Below, piece after piece: positions 45,118 to 57,076 of a stretch of DNA of 64,000 nucleotides (positions within the stretch are counted from its first letter, which is position 1; every line of letters begins with the position of its first letter). A program made the position numbers and the translations under genes. This DNA comes from Melanocharis versteri (Eukaryota > Chordata > Aves > Passeriformes > Melanocharitidae): the NCBI GenBank assembly GCA_013397845.1, contig VZTG01005276.1, forward strand, positions 204-64,203, in the 5' to 3' direction. The notes under the pieces are model-generated. The model saw only the letters and a program-made list of their open reading frames with translations, searched no databases and was not told the origin of the DNA.

Positions 45118-48100
45118 CTGCACAGAGGGGGAAGGAAGAAAGAGGTCAGCTGGGAATTCCTTCTCTTTTTAGCAAGCCAGAGGGTCCCAACTCAGATCAT
45201 GCAAATGGAAAGGACACTTGTTACAGCTAAAGGGAAGCAAGCACTGCAATGTTTTATAAATTTAAAACCTCCACAAAATACCCTTTTTCCTTCCCTGGGC
45301 ATTTTGAGGCATTTTGTTATCCAAGCACCTTGAATGTCATTATTTAATTTGCTTTTCACACACACACACACGGGACCCAACAAACCCCAAACACATCAGA
45401 TTTTTAGCCATGTGATTTTAGTGACACACAAGTAGTGTGAATTTAGGTACTAAGCATCACATCTAGTTTGTGAAAATCCGTTATAGCTCCCGATTCTGCA
45501 TCAGCTGTTCAGTAAGAAAAATACACTTACAAGTTTCCCTGTCCTTCCCTTTGCCTCAAAAAATATTTGAACAGACAGATGCCAAATAAAAAAAAAAAAA
45601 CCAAACAAAAAAACCCACAAACAAACAAAAAAACCCCCCACCATGTCTGACAGTACTTACAGGAAGCCAACAAGCTGCTTTAGATGCAGCAAATAAGCAG
45701 TTAATGACATGATTAGCACAGAAGCAAGAGCTGTCCTAAGTGGTGTTATTGGCAGGTCACTACCATGGCAAATCACTGTAAAAAGGAACATTCCTGGAAG
45801 GTTTCCCCACAGATTCCCCAAGAGGTCTGGTGCAGATTCTTACAGAGCTAATAATGCACATGTTAAAGTCTACTGAAGTACTACAATGTTGTCCAAAACC
45901 AGGTATTTGAGGTCCACTGCCCATTTTAGGAATAACTTGGAAAGATCTGAAGTGCATAGGGATAAGAATTCCACTTGCCTGTCTGATCCATTCCAACAGC
46001 ATTCGAACTTGTCAAAAATGCAATCGTTCTCATACAGCGAGCAGAGTTTACTTCTGAGGTATTCATGCACCTGGAAAAGAGGGATCAGAGAAACTGAGTG
46101 AGCATTAGACTCACACGCCTGTAAAACAGCCTTCCCAGACTGCTCCAAAAGCAAGGAAGTACCTGAGACTGTTCACAAGAACTCTTTCTTATAAAGAAAA
46201 CAGCAATTTTCAGTGGTAGCTAAACACATTTCATGAAAAGGAAATGTTTCACCTCCCGTTTTCTTCAGGAAATAACAGAGAACATAAAGACAGCTGAAGA
46301 CTTGTCACGGTTCTCATGGCTGGAGATCACCTCTCCACCTCCCACATTCCCACTGGGTAAGAGGGAGGCTTTTTCAGCCCCAAACACGGGTTTGGTTTCT
46401 GCCACCACCCTGAAAATACCAAGATCTTTCAGCAGGAGTGTGAAATCCCCAAACCTCAGGGTTGCTCTGCCTCAGTCTACAGACAAAACTGTAACTGCCA
46501 CATCAAGCCCATCAGTAAGACTCAGCTTCTGTCCAGTTTTTTTAATTTCCAACCCACATGATTTTCACCCAATACCTGGTATGTTTCCACAGGCCTATTT
46601 TCCATATTTAAATCCCAGATCTTCACTGACAGATAATCTCTAGTCATCATATATCGACCACTATGGCTAAATTTGACATCAGATATGGAAGAGATGATTT
46701 CAGAGAAAAATGATCTGTTGCTAGGATCTTCCGGTTCTTCAAACACTGCAAGAAAATAAGCCAGACATTTCAAGAGGTAAGTTTGTGTCTCTTTGATACA
46801 AGATACACCTGAATTATTTTAACATTGTCTCAATAAGCTTTCCACCTTGGGTTACTCTGTGTCATATAAAACAACTTTCAAGGACAAACACTTGTAATGC
46901 ACTTGCCATACTCTCTTACTGTAGTAGCAAGCCAAGGTCGGCTTCTTAAAATATGAATTGTTTGCTAATATGTGAAGTCTTGATTCACACAGTCAAGATT
47001 TCCAGCATCAAGTACAGAGCAAATAGCCTTTAACCACCTGAAGTCTGGAAAAAGCCATTCCTGGTGTCTAAACAGAAGCTGCTACTCATTTTAGTCACTA
47101 TTTTTATTCCAGAAAAACATAATTCTAAGATTTATTTAGATTTTAGGCTTCAGATCTGTTCAGTATACTACAGGAATCCTATACAAATCCATAAGGACAA
47201 TTCAGCGTTTGATATAATCTAATAGCAAATAACCTCTGGCACAGAGAGACACTAAACTGCAGCACTCACACTTCGAATGTCTGTCACAGAGGGCTGATGC
47301 CCTCATATCACACAGGCGAATGGTGCCTTTACTGCTGCTGTAGACAAATGTGCTGCAGCTGTTGGGGTGGAACTCTGCAGCTGTGATCACCTCTGTCAGC
47401 TCCTCCATGTTAGCAGGCTTGATATCTACAATATCTGCAGCAGCTCGTTAAGAAATTGCCTCCAGTGAAATGGGTTTTTCCCAAGGTATTTTTCTGTTTT
47501 AGACACTCAGAAATGATGCTTAAGGCTTGTGGGAACCAGGCATAACCCAAGTAAGAGTTAAAATCAAGCCACGTGATTTGTCAACAAAGCAAGGTGATAA
47601 CACCACATTCTGTGTCAGTTTCAAGATAATTCTTACAGCAGCAAATACCTGCTTCAGTTTTGCTCCACTCCAGCAGTAATTAATTCTATACTAGAAATTA
47701 TCTCCCATGTTTTTCATATAGAACATTATTTTGCTTCAATTCTAATTATACTGCTACATTATAAAATGCTATTTTGTATTAAAAACTTGACACAGGTGTG
47801 GCTGCTCCATCCCTGGAAGTGTCCAAGGCCAGGATGGAGCAACCTGGGATAGTGGAAGGCATCCTGCCCACCTGGATGAGCTTTAATGTCCCAACCAAAC
47901 CAAACCAAACCAAACCAAACCAAACCAAACCAAACCAAACCAAACCAAACCAAACCATTCCTTCTCCAGAAGTAAAAGCCCTTACAATTACTAGGGAGAA
48001 ATAACCAGGATTAATGGAGATTAATTCTCTGTATATATACTGAACACTTCTCATGAAAGGAAATAAAATCCAACAGTTTTCCTGTTCCCATCCCACAGAA

Positions 48101-51100
48101 CAATGGCAAAAGGATACTAAAACTTCTGTCTGTGATTTCTAGGTGCCATAGGTTGATCCGCAGGTCGTCTGCAGACAGGTACGTTTCATAGTCACTATTG
48201 ATGGAGATGGAATTGATGTGATATGTGTGGGCATTGGCAAATATCCTTCGCGGGCTGGCTTCCACCATGAGGTCCATAGGCCTGAACACTGGCACCTGCA
48301 ACACAAAGAGCAGGGCAAGAGTGAGATCCAAACCTACCACAGACATCAGCACCGCTCAGCACAGTCCTTCAACATGCCGAGCCGGGTGAAATATCTTAAA
48401 AGTCAGTATTTCTGCCAAGTGGCATCACACGACAGATGAAGTTAATAATGTGATGTGTGATGGGGCAGTTCCTCCCTGAGCCATGGGCTGGGAGAAGGAG
48501 AGGAGAAATTAACTCACTGTGAGCTACTCACCCGTAGTGTTGTTACTGTAGTAGGATCCCTATACCGTCCATCCTCCTCCTTTAAATTATAACCCTCGGG
48601 TCTTTTGTCCCTTTCACTGATTTTCCATAACTTTATTGTTTTATCTGCAATTAAACAGCCACAGTTTAAAATGAGAGCTGTGGAGAGACACCATTCATCA
48701 CTGCTGATGCCTTCAAACAAGACAAGGCTGCCCACATACACCAGAAAAGACAAAAATGCTGCTTGGGGAAAACTAAACAATATAAAAAGCATTAAAAAAC
48801 CTCCTCCACAGTTTGTTCTTTTTATAAGAGTTAGAGCAAATTTCAGTTAGGACAGGGATTGCTATGAATTATTAATGTAAGCTCTGACACAGGGACTCAT
48901 GCACATGTGAAGGTCTCTGGCCTACAAAGCAACTAAATCCCAAGTATGCCACCCCGTGCTGGGGACACCTGTGCCCACAGAAGCCACCAGAACCACATCC
49001 CTAGATCCTTGCAGTTAAACCCTGCTTGATTTCAGCCTTTTGGAGAGGATTAGACCAAATCCTAATAGCAAACCTACATAAGAACATGTTATGGTGCAAA
49101 ATAAAGTCAGAACTTACCATTTGTAGACAATAAAAACTGAGCAGCATTTTTCTGGGGTAACCACCTAATTTTGTTGATCTTCTCTTCAATTTCTAAACTT
49201 TTCAAGTAGTCAAACTCTGGTTCATGGCTTTGAAAGGTACTGTAAACATTGTATTCTCCCCTGCTGTGAGACTGGGTTTTGTTCTAGAAAGAGAATTAAA
49301 TGATCAAGACATGTATACAATGTACACTGGGGTACAACCTGCTTGATCTTCATGAGCCTGTCAACCAAAGGAGATAAGCATCATCTCTTCTGCAAGAAAT
49401 TTATTAAAGTTTCTACTATTTTGGCTAGGAAAGCATCAGAGAAGAGACAGTTTATGCAGCAGCTTAAGTTTCCAGAAACTCCCCTCAGAACGTGAATAAC
49501 ATCTCCAACAACTCTTCACATTAATGCTGAACAAACTAATATTTTGCCTAAATATTTTATTAAAAAACCCCCAAACTTCTTTCATCTTAAATTTTTCCAC
49601 CTTTGCTGTGTAAAGGGAATATTCCTTCCCCTGCAACACAGACACACATATGGCAAATCTACTCTGTGAACACGTTCAGCTTTCCAGGCACACTACAGAA
49701 ATCTCACATGGCGCCTCTAAATTTATAGCAGCAGCTCCACCATTGTGGTTTATAATCTCCAAGTCCCTTGAGAGCTTCTGAACTGCTTAAGCAGCTTTTT
49801 CTTCCTCATTCTAGAAGGGCAAAAAGCTCATCGCCTCTGCTGAATACAGCTCTGGCACTAGAGTCACCGCTGCAGTTACCTGTCCACATAGAAATGTTTG
49901 CAAAACTGAAAAACTTGCACAATTCCTCTTTCCAAAAGCTATGTCTTAAGCACCAAAATACTGCACTGCATGGGCTGAATCTTGAATTTCATCCACTGGG
50001 TGCAGAAAACTGGATCCATTCCTGATGTAGTGCTCCCCACGTTTACCTGAAGTGGTTTCAAACTGAATTTTGTGATTTATCCCTGTCCCACCCACTCCAG
50101 AGATTGCACCATCAGATGCCTTTGCTGTGATATGTTCCTGGCTGGGGACTTTGCTCCTTCCTTCTCTGGTGTCTCACGTCCATGGGCTCATTTCATGCCT
50201 CAGTACCTCACCAGAACACATCTGATACAACCCTTGCTGGCCCACATTTGTCACATTCCTTGCGTCATTTTCTTGTGCTTCATACCCTGAGAGCTGGCAG
50301 GAATTCTTACACTTTAAAATAAGCTGGGGGCAGGGAAAGGATAAGGAGACAAAATGGTTAGAAATCCCATTTGGCACCAAAATTCTGTACCACATCGGTC
50401 CCTTACACTGCTTTTCCCACCCTGGAGAATGGAAGGGACTTTGTTCTAAGCTTCAGTCAGAACAAGTGAAGCTGGGTCACTGCATGAAATAGCTTGGAAA
50501 GGAAATCTACTGTGCTGTAGGAAATGCCTTAGAAAATTCAGGGAACTTTCCTTCAATTCCAGATTTACTATAACGACTGAGGCTTAAATATTGTACGTAT
50601 GTATTCTAGTAGAACTCTACAGGACCAGAATAATACATAAACCCAGTAATACGTGAAATCCATCCTTGGGATAAAATCAAAATTTAAACTCTCAGTCTCA
50701 TGGTGCTCAAAGGAAAAAAAAATTCCAAACAAGGATAGGTGTTGGCGCAAGTCCCTGATGTTAAATTCCAATTTAGGTAATTGCACTGTGCCTACGCAAA
50801 TTCCTCCTTAGTTTCTGTGAGATGCAGTATTCACTTCCTGCCTGGCACTGAGCTGATGTCACTGGCTGCCACATTCCAGCCCGGAGGTGGCAGCAGTTTG
50901 GCAGTGGGTGAAGGCACACAGGTTTGCACAGCTCTTCACACAGCCCTTGTCAGTGTTTCTCTTCCTGCAGGCATGGTCTGCCAAGCTCTCCAGTGCAGTG
51001 TGACAGAAGGGGCCACAGAATTCCAAATAAAACACTTATATTTTATACACTTTTACATATAAAACCTGCTCTAGACAGTTGTTCGTTGGAACAACCAACT

Positions 51101-52308
51101 ACCAGTGCATCAGTGAATTAGGTCCCTAATTAAGCCCCCTAATCATTCCCTAAACACAGAGAAGCCAAAAAATGCCAAAAACAATTCTGTGGAATTTCAT
51201 CTGACAACCCAGGTGGTTCTTCCTACCCCTGGGTCCCAGCTCCTAAGGATGTGAGCTGTGGATTATGCACCAAAAAACAGGGAGTCATTTAAACACAGCT
51301 CACCTGACAGCAGGCAAGGAGCTGCTGCAAATTTAAGTTACACTAGAGGATTCTTAAAAGCATCAAGCTACAACTCAAGAATTGAAAGTAATAAAGAAAT
51401 AAAAAGAAAACAATAAAAAGCCACAAACTACCTCAAGAGCTGGTGCCAGGCAGCCCCACTAGATGTCCCCACTGACCGAGGGGAGCTGCTGGCACAGGGA
51501 CAGTGCCTCACCCATGGACCAGCCTCCTGCTCTGGGAACCAGAATTCACGAGGTTTGGGAGTTTTAAAATGGAAATTGAGGGAAAGACTAAACAAAAACT
51601 AACAGTGACATCTCTAGGCAGTGAGGTGACATCTCCCTGAAATCCCCTTTCCCTGAAATACATACTAACCACAGCAACTTTCAACCACAGCCTCAGTTAA
51701 AATCAGGCACTGCAGCTCACCTGCCCACTCTGACGTGGGGGTAGAACCTAAAGACCAAAAAACAAGGATAAAAGGAGAAAAGATACCTCTGCTATGAGGA
51801 TTCTTTGGTTTTACCTGATTGATACCAGAGTGGAAAAGGACATCTGAGGTCACAGTCACACACTTGCTTAAGGGCAACTTTTAACATCCCCAGCTACAGT
51901 GAAATCTAAAATCATTGTCACAGCCAGGGAGAGTCATTGTAAAAGAACCAACTTCAGCTCCTTCAAGGGTCTTTTGTGCCCTACCCCTTTTTGGTTTTCA
52001 TTTTCAACATTCTTTAGACCACAGCTAAAGAGTGTTTAAAATAATTTCTATCAGTGTCACGAAGCTCATTAAATTTCAGTAGTGTAATCACTTATCACAC
52101 AGGCATGCACTTTGTGTAAAGGGTTTCATAAAAACATGCTCCTTGTCTTTAAAAAGGGAATGAATAGAACAGAAAGAACATGTAATACAGTGTAATTAGA
52201 CAGCACTCACCTCCTGCTCCTGTTGAAAGATGACAACTCTCCCTCCCTTGTCTCCTGTTGCCAACAACTCTCCAGAATGGTTAAATTCTACTGTAGAAAT
52301 TATATCCG
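44838..52308 (-). CDS. PPP2R2A: PPP2R2A, B55-alpha regulatory subunit of PP2A (3' eight coding exons)
   Basis: Seven-bladed WD40 propeller that joins the PP2A A and C subunits and selects substrates, for example in mitotic exit. Eight exons (98, 166, 113, 178, 165, 170, 92 and 280 bp) join in phase into 419 residues plus stop, exactly residues 29-447 of the 447-residue family protein. Recognised blocks include IISTVEFNHSGELLATGDKG, EYNVYSTFQSHEPEFDYLKS, KLWKISERDKRPEGYNLKEE, AHTYHINSISINSDYETYLS, HSGRYMMTRDYLSVKIWDLN, FDKFECCWNGSD and the end TTNNLYIFQDKMN. The tail and synteny with BNIP3L favour alpha over the B, C and D paralogues. One intron uses a GC donor. The first 28 residues (two exons) are not in the window. 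Apparent differences from human are Thr63, Ser240, Ile356 and Met446. Confidence 0.97.
45357..45371. repeat. (CA)n microsatellite
   Basis: About seven CA units in the GC-AG intron of PPP2R2A. Confidence 0.85.
45979..46070 (-). CDS. PPP2R2A: PPP2R2A coding exon 9 (GC splice donor)
   Basis: 92 bp, acceptor TTCCAG|GTG. Encodes residues 325-354, VHEYLRSKLCSLYENDCIFD then KFECCWNGSD, plus AG of Ser355. The donor is GACAG|GCAAGT, a GC donor. Reading frame, homology and the next exon fix the junction there, and no GT alternative keeps the protein. Confidence 0.94.
46576..46745 (-). CDS. PPP2R2A: PPP2R2A coding exon 8
   Basis: 170 bp, acceptor TTGCAG|TG and donor CCAG|GTATTG. Encodes residues 268-324, FEEPEDPSNRSFFSEIISSI onward to ENRPVETYQ, including SVKIWDLN, a WD blade end. 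Confidence 0.96.
47270..47434 (-). CDS. PPP2R2A: PPP2R2A coding exon 7
   Basis: 165 bp, acceptor CTGCAG|AT and donor AAGT|GTGAGT. Encodes residues 213-267, IVDIKPANMEELTEVITAAE onward to ASALCDRHSK. Ser240 (NSCSTF) is Asn in the human sequence as remembered. Confidence 0.96.
47792..47893 (+). mobile_element. CR1 3' fragment with internal deletions
   Basis: GGTGTGGCTGCTCCATCCCT, GGAAGTGTCCAAGGCCAGGA, TGGAGCAACCTGGGATAGTG, then a shortened stretch to GTCCCAACC. Lies in a PPP2R2A intron, antisense to the gene, and runs into a (CCAAA)n array. Confidence 0.88.
47892..47957. repeat. (CCAAA)n microsatellite grown from the CR1 3' end
   Basis: About 13 near-perfect five-base units, starting where the CR1 end would read CCAACCCAAACC and finishing in CCATTC. 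It probably arose by slippage of the CR1 terminal sequence. Confidence 0.95.
48118..48295 (-). CDS. PPP2R2A: PPP2R2A coding exon 6
   Basis: 178 bp, acceptor TTGCAG|GTG and donor TTTA|GTATCC. Encodes residues 154-212, VPVFRPMDLMVEASPRRIFA onward to LEITDRSF, plus one base of Asn213. Contains AHTYHINSISIN and DLRINLWHL, which are WD40 blade signatures. Confidence 0.96.
48532..48644 (-). CDS. PPP2R2A: PPP2R2A coding exon 5
   Basis: 113 bp, acceptor TTGCAG|AT and donor CGG|GTGAGT. Encodes residues 116-153, KTIKLWKISERDKRPEGYNL then KEEDGRYRDPTTVTTLR. KTIKLWKI is a typical WD-repeat terminus. Confidence 0.96.
49118..49283 (-). CDS. PPP2R2A: PPP2R2A coding exon 4
   Basis: 166 bp, acceptor TTCTAG|AAC and donor AATG|GTAAGT. 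Encodes residues 61-115, NKTQSHSRGEYNVYSTFQSH onward to AAQFLLSTN, plus the first base of Asp116. Thr63 stands where human is remembered to have Ile. Confidence 0.95.
52211..52308 (-). CDS. PPP2R2A: PPP2R2A coding exon 3 (first one in window)
   Basis: 98 bp, acceptor CTGCAG|CG and donor CAGGAG|GTGAGT. Encodes residues 29-60, DIISTVEFNHSGELLATGDK onward to FQQEQE, with the first two bases completing a split Ala. This is blade 1 of the propeller. The phase requires an upstream exon ending in G, which was not found between here and 64000. Confidence 0.95.
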
Positions 52309-52648
52309 CTGCAGAACAACAAAAATAAACCCCACAGATTAATCATTCTTCTAAATACCAAGTGGCCAAGAAAGCCACGATTTAAAAAACCCCAAAACAT
52401 TTAAAAAATCATACTTTAGTTGAAGGACAGCTATAAAATATAAGTAGAAGTTTCTTTCAAAAAATAACAGTAATTTTTTAAGCTGTACATTTGAGAAGCA
52501 GTTATAGATCACCATGCCAGAGCTACAAGCTGAGTGTTGTGCATTACTTTGTTCTTAAAGTTTTAATATCATCAACTTCTTAGAACTGATTTTTCTACTC
52601 TGACTCTACTTTAGATAATACAGATTGTACCTTCACAGAGAAACTGTG

Positions 52649-52697
52649 CACCTTTATTTTCTCAATTTTTCCTGAGAAAATTGAGAAAATAAAGGTG
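52649..52697. repeat. Perfect 21-bp inverted repeat with 7-base loop
   Basis: Left arm 52649-52669, beginning CACCTTTATTTTC; loop TCCTGAG at 52670-52676; right arm 52677-52697, its exact reverse complement ending AATAAAGGTG. Two further G-T wobble pairs could extend the stem in RNA. Lies 341 bp upstream (in transcript order) of PPP2R2A exon 3. Confidence 0.9.
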
Positions 52698-55600
52698 TGA
52701 TATGTGTTCCATTTGGATGGAATGGATGATTTAGATACAATCATTATCCATATGACCTCAAAGCACTGGGTTTTTTTTAAGGACTCAGTACGCATTTGAT
52801 AACTTAAATGCAAAAGGTATCAGGGGAGAAAAGTTCATACATCAGTGTCTAAGGAATGCAAGGAGTAAACAGCTGTAGAAAACTAGGAAAAAACTTCAAC
52901 AGTCTCCAAAAAACCTGAGTATCTCTTCTGGATGAGGAAGGTTTACATTATCGCAAGTATTTTTACAGGGAGTGCTAAAATTAAATTGTGAATATACACT
53001 GACAAAGAGAGTAATCCCTAGGATCAAACTGAGCTGTTCATACATCAGAAAGGACAAATTACAACTTAAGCTCAAGCCCACCCATTCACATTTCCAAAGG
53101 TACAAATACTCCTTGGACCCCCAAATAGTTGAATCAGAAGCCAAACCATTTTTGAAACACCAAATTGCAACACAACTCTATAAATCTAATTTTCTGCAGG
53201 AGAAACTACTTAAGAGTTTTATGTACACAAGTCTTGAGGCCATTTCACTTCCATGCTATTTTCTGTGGGATGGTTTCCTTATTCTCCACTACATTCATAG
53301 CATTTTAGAGTTAAAAAAGATCAATACCTGCTTGACTTAGAGATAAACACCAGCTCCACTGAGTTTTGTATTATACAGCACAAACTGCCCTAGAGATCCC
53401 CCCAATAGCCTTCCTGCCACAGTCCCTTGGCACTGCTCAAACTGGCTGGAATGTCTCCAAACAGAGTTAAGGACAGAAATACAACCTCAGCCTGTACCAC
53501 ACTGAACCAGGATTCAGATCACACACAGAAAAACTTTAATTCCAGTGCTCATCATTTTTTTCCCCCCAGAAGGCAGAAGTTACTTCAGCCAGTCATTCTC
53601 ACATTTGTGACCAAGATTAAGCGATTTATCTCACATCTATAAGGCTTAAGATGCAAACCACTGAGCTGCAGATATGGTATTTAATAGGTACCTTTCCCAG
53701 GTGAACAGAGCATAGAGATAACAATTCATCAATGTGCAGAAAGAGGGAGGTGCAAACCAAGCAGTCCAATTTTGACTTCTCCACACAAGGCAAAGCACAT
53801 GGTTGTACTCCTCCAAAAAAACTTAAAAAGTTACCAATCAATTGAAGAAAAACACTCTAACATCTCTCAGCAGTGAGAAGTACAAAGAATAATTACTGTA
53901 GTGAAAAACAGACTTAATACTACACGCTCTGACAGTCTTGAAACTGATAAGACAATACAGTAAATTATCAGCAGATCCAATGTGTCCACATATGTGGAAA
54001 GAGAAAAGCAAAGAAAAAATTGCCTTAGAAATCTCATATATCCATCTAAGAACAGATGGATAAATTCATCAAAGTACTTATTTGGTGAAAGTCACTGGAA
54101 AGTTTAGAACAGGCAGCAACAGCAGCCAGAAAAACCTTTAATTAAGGATAAAAAGCTCTATTTTCCTAGGTCTGATGATGCTATATATTGTACTTGCTAA
54201 TAGTACAAATCTCATATATAGCAGAAAGACAACCACTTTTCACTAACCAAATGTTCTTGCTTTCTGCATTAATTTTAATTTTGAGGAGAATCCAAGCTTT
54301 CCACCAGTGATCTCCAAGCTGATACAGATCCTGCTTTACCACAGACTCAAGTGCATGAACAAACTTCCAGTACCCACATTCCACACCTCCAATGAGTCCA
54401 GCAGGCTCAGGCAGTGGTGTCAAGGTACTGAAAACTCTCCAGTGCCTGACTGACACCATGCAGATCATTCCAACTACTTGGATCAGTTTTAAATTAAAAC
54501 CAAATACATTCCTTAGCAGCAATCACAACAGAAAGATATTAATCTGTTTTAAAACTCAAGATACATCAATAAATCCAATGTGCCTTCCACAGTGTAATCT
54601 TGGATTGTTCCTTCTCCAAGGGAAAAAAAATCGTGCTAAAAACGTGACAGAAAAAAGTGATTTCTGCTTAAGTAATCCCAAACCAGGGCCAAGATACGGA
54701 TTTTACAAAGAAATCTGTACTAGAGAGCAAACAAGCAGTTGTACATTCAAACCCAGTAACGCCCTGTTTGGAATTCCACATTCCCACACCTTCGTCAAAG
54801 GAAGAGCCAGACATCAGGGCACTGGTGCTGACCTGGGTGGATTTAAAGGTGTCGGAGAACTGACAGGGGGAGCTTTTCATCCTGCCCAGTGCCCGGATTC
54901 ACTTGTGGATTCTAATCTGTGTTAACATCCTCGTTGCCAAAAACATACCCATCTTATCCTTCTTTTTTCCAATAATAATTGTAATTCCCTGATGATTTCA
55001 GCCCTTCAGCACCACAACAGAATATCCCCAACCCGTGCTGTTTTTCCTCCTGTCCCTAGCTGGGAGCCTGCAAACACAGAGTTCTCCTGCTGGCCACACA
55101 CTGGGAAATGATCCCCTCCCAGTGCCAGGAGCACTCGGGAGGGATATTTTAAGGAGAAGCAGATGTGTAGTGCCCTACTGTCACCACACCGATGGCTGCT
55201 GGAAATAGGATGCATTTCAGTGCCCTCTTCTTCCAGCACAGTGTCAGAGATAAATAACCACCGACCCCTTATCTGATACCCAAACCCCTCCTAGGCCACA
55301 GCGTTATCTGCCATCACACAGTACCCTGGAGATCAGATTTGTCTTCTCCTCCCCTCAAGCATCTCAGGACATCTCTGACACCAAGATGCAGCATGACACT
55401 GCTGGTGCTGAAGGTTTCAAACACTACATGGCAGCATCAAACACACGAGACGAAGACATGATTGTGACAAAGACAAAAATCAGGACAGCATGGTACACCT
55501 GCATTCCTGCAAGGTACCTGCAATACCTGTAACCAAGTGAACCAGGTCTCTCCTTCTTGCATAACTTGGGACAAAGAATTCAGAGGTTATTGTATCAGTT

Positions 55601-57051
55601 ACAAGTATTTCTCTGCACAGATCTATACATTTGTCCTTTAGTTCCATTCAGTATCCCTTCACAGACACTTACTGTTATAGAAGCACTTCTGAGACTGCTA
55701 AATGCTTTCAAATAATGGTCTTTAGTGACGTGAAAGCAAAGGGGTGGTGGGGTGGGAATCACCTACACAACCTGAAATCCATTTATGAATGACAGTGTTC
55801 TGCAGCAGGTTGAGCAAAACACTATGGAAACATAGAGCTGCTGCACAGTTGTATCCCTACCTCAGAGATATAAAACTCTATAGCCAAACCAAGCCACTGA
55901 TCACAAAAATCTCAAACTAAAGAGAGGCTTTGGTCTCTGACCCATCAGCACATGGAGACAGGCCAGAGCCTGCTTTCCCCAGGGCCATCCAAAGCTTCCT
56001 ACAGCTCTCCCAGATCCAGAAGCTACAATCTTGCCAAGTCCTCCTTTCCTTCTGCACATCATCTTTATTTTCACAACCCGCTTTAAGACTTTTAAGCTTC
56101 AATGAGACATCTTCACTTTTCAAGTGCTCCAACAAAAATTGAAACCACCAACAAGGTCTGGATGCTTGACTGGATTCAAGCAGGACTAAATTCTTACATG
56201 GTAGACATGGAGATAGGAACCTGAGGAGCCAAAAATATCAAAACAAGGCTTTTGGCTTTGACAGGGAATAGGAAAAGGGTAAAACACATCTCAAAGCTTC
56301 AGGTAGGGCTCTGAGGCCACTGGGCCAGTGCACTGGAAACAGAACCAGTTCAAATGAAAAAAGAAGAAAAAAGGAACAGATCTCAAATGCATTTTCTCCT
56401 TTAAAAGCAGTGTTTGGAACAAGAAAAACTCAGTGACAAATACTTAAAAAACACTTTCACACTTTGAGGGCCTTCCACATGTTGCAGTGAATGCAGAACC
56501 ATGTGTGCAGTGTCACCATCAAGTTTTCTGAAACTTTAAAGAAAAGATTGTGGTGAAGTTTTACCACTGTCCAAATGTCTATGGAAAAAGGGAATAAACT
56601 AGCTCCATCAATTCAAACCAGCAAAAGAAAACTGTAATCCAATGACTTCATTCCAGAAGGCCCATTGCAAACCTGAAAAGCAATTCTGTATTAAATTTGT
56701 TTCTAATAATAGAATAAAGGGGATTTTGTTAGTAGAGAAGAGGCTATCTATTTTAATGTTCCACGAACTTTATATAAACTCTGCTTTAGAAAACATGCTT
56801 GGTAGGCAAAACATGTCACCTACTCTACAGCAGCGAGTCAATCACAGCAGGAACAAAGAGAGTCTTTACTTCACCAGACCCAAAAGGTTTCTGTGCAAGC
56901 TTTTGGAATCACGTTTATCTGCTGCCTAGGCAGAGAGCAAGTAAATCAGAGTGTTTACACAAGTGGAGCAATCTCCTGATGTTTCCAAGAACTGAACCAA
57001 GAACTGTAGCATTTTAAAAGCATTTAAAAATTATTTAGAAAGTATTGTTTC

Positions 57052-57076
57052 TTGAGCCACCTTCTCAGTGGCTCAA
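57052..57076. repeat. 9-bp inverted repeat
   Basis: TTGAGCCAC and GTGGCTCAA around the loop CTTCTCA in PPP2R2A intron 2. Short enough to occur by chance. Confidence 0.6.

Larger units (their letters stand above)
45118..52210 (-). other. PPP2R2A: PPP2R2A introns between exons 3 and 10
   Basis: Introns 45118-45978 (GC-AG), 46071-46575, 46746-47269, 47435-48117, 48296-48531, 48645-49117 and 49284-52210. They contain a (CA)n run at 45357-45371, an A-rich low-complexity stretch at 45586-45640, a CR1 fragment with a (CCAAA)n tail at 47792-47957, and otherwise no recognisable feature. Confidence 0.75.
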
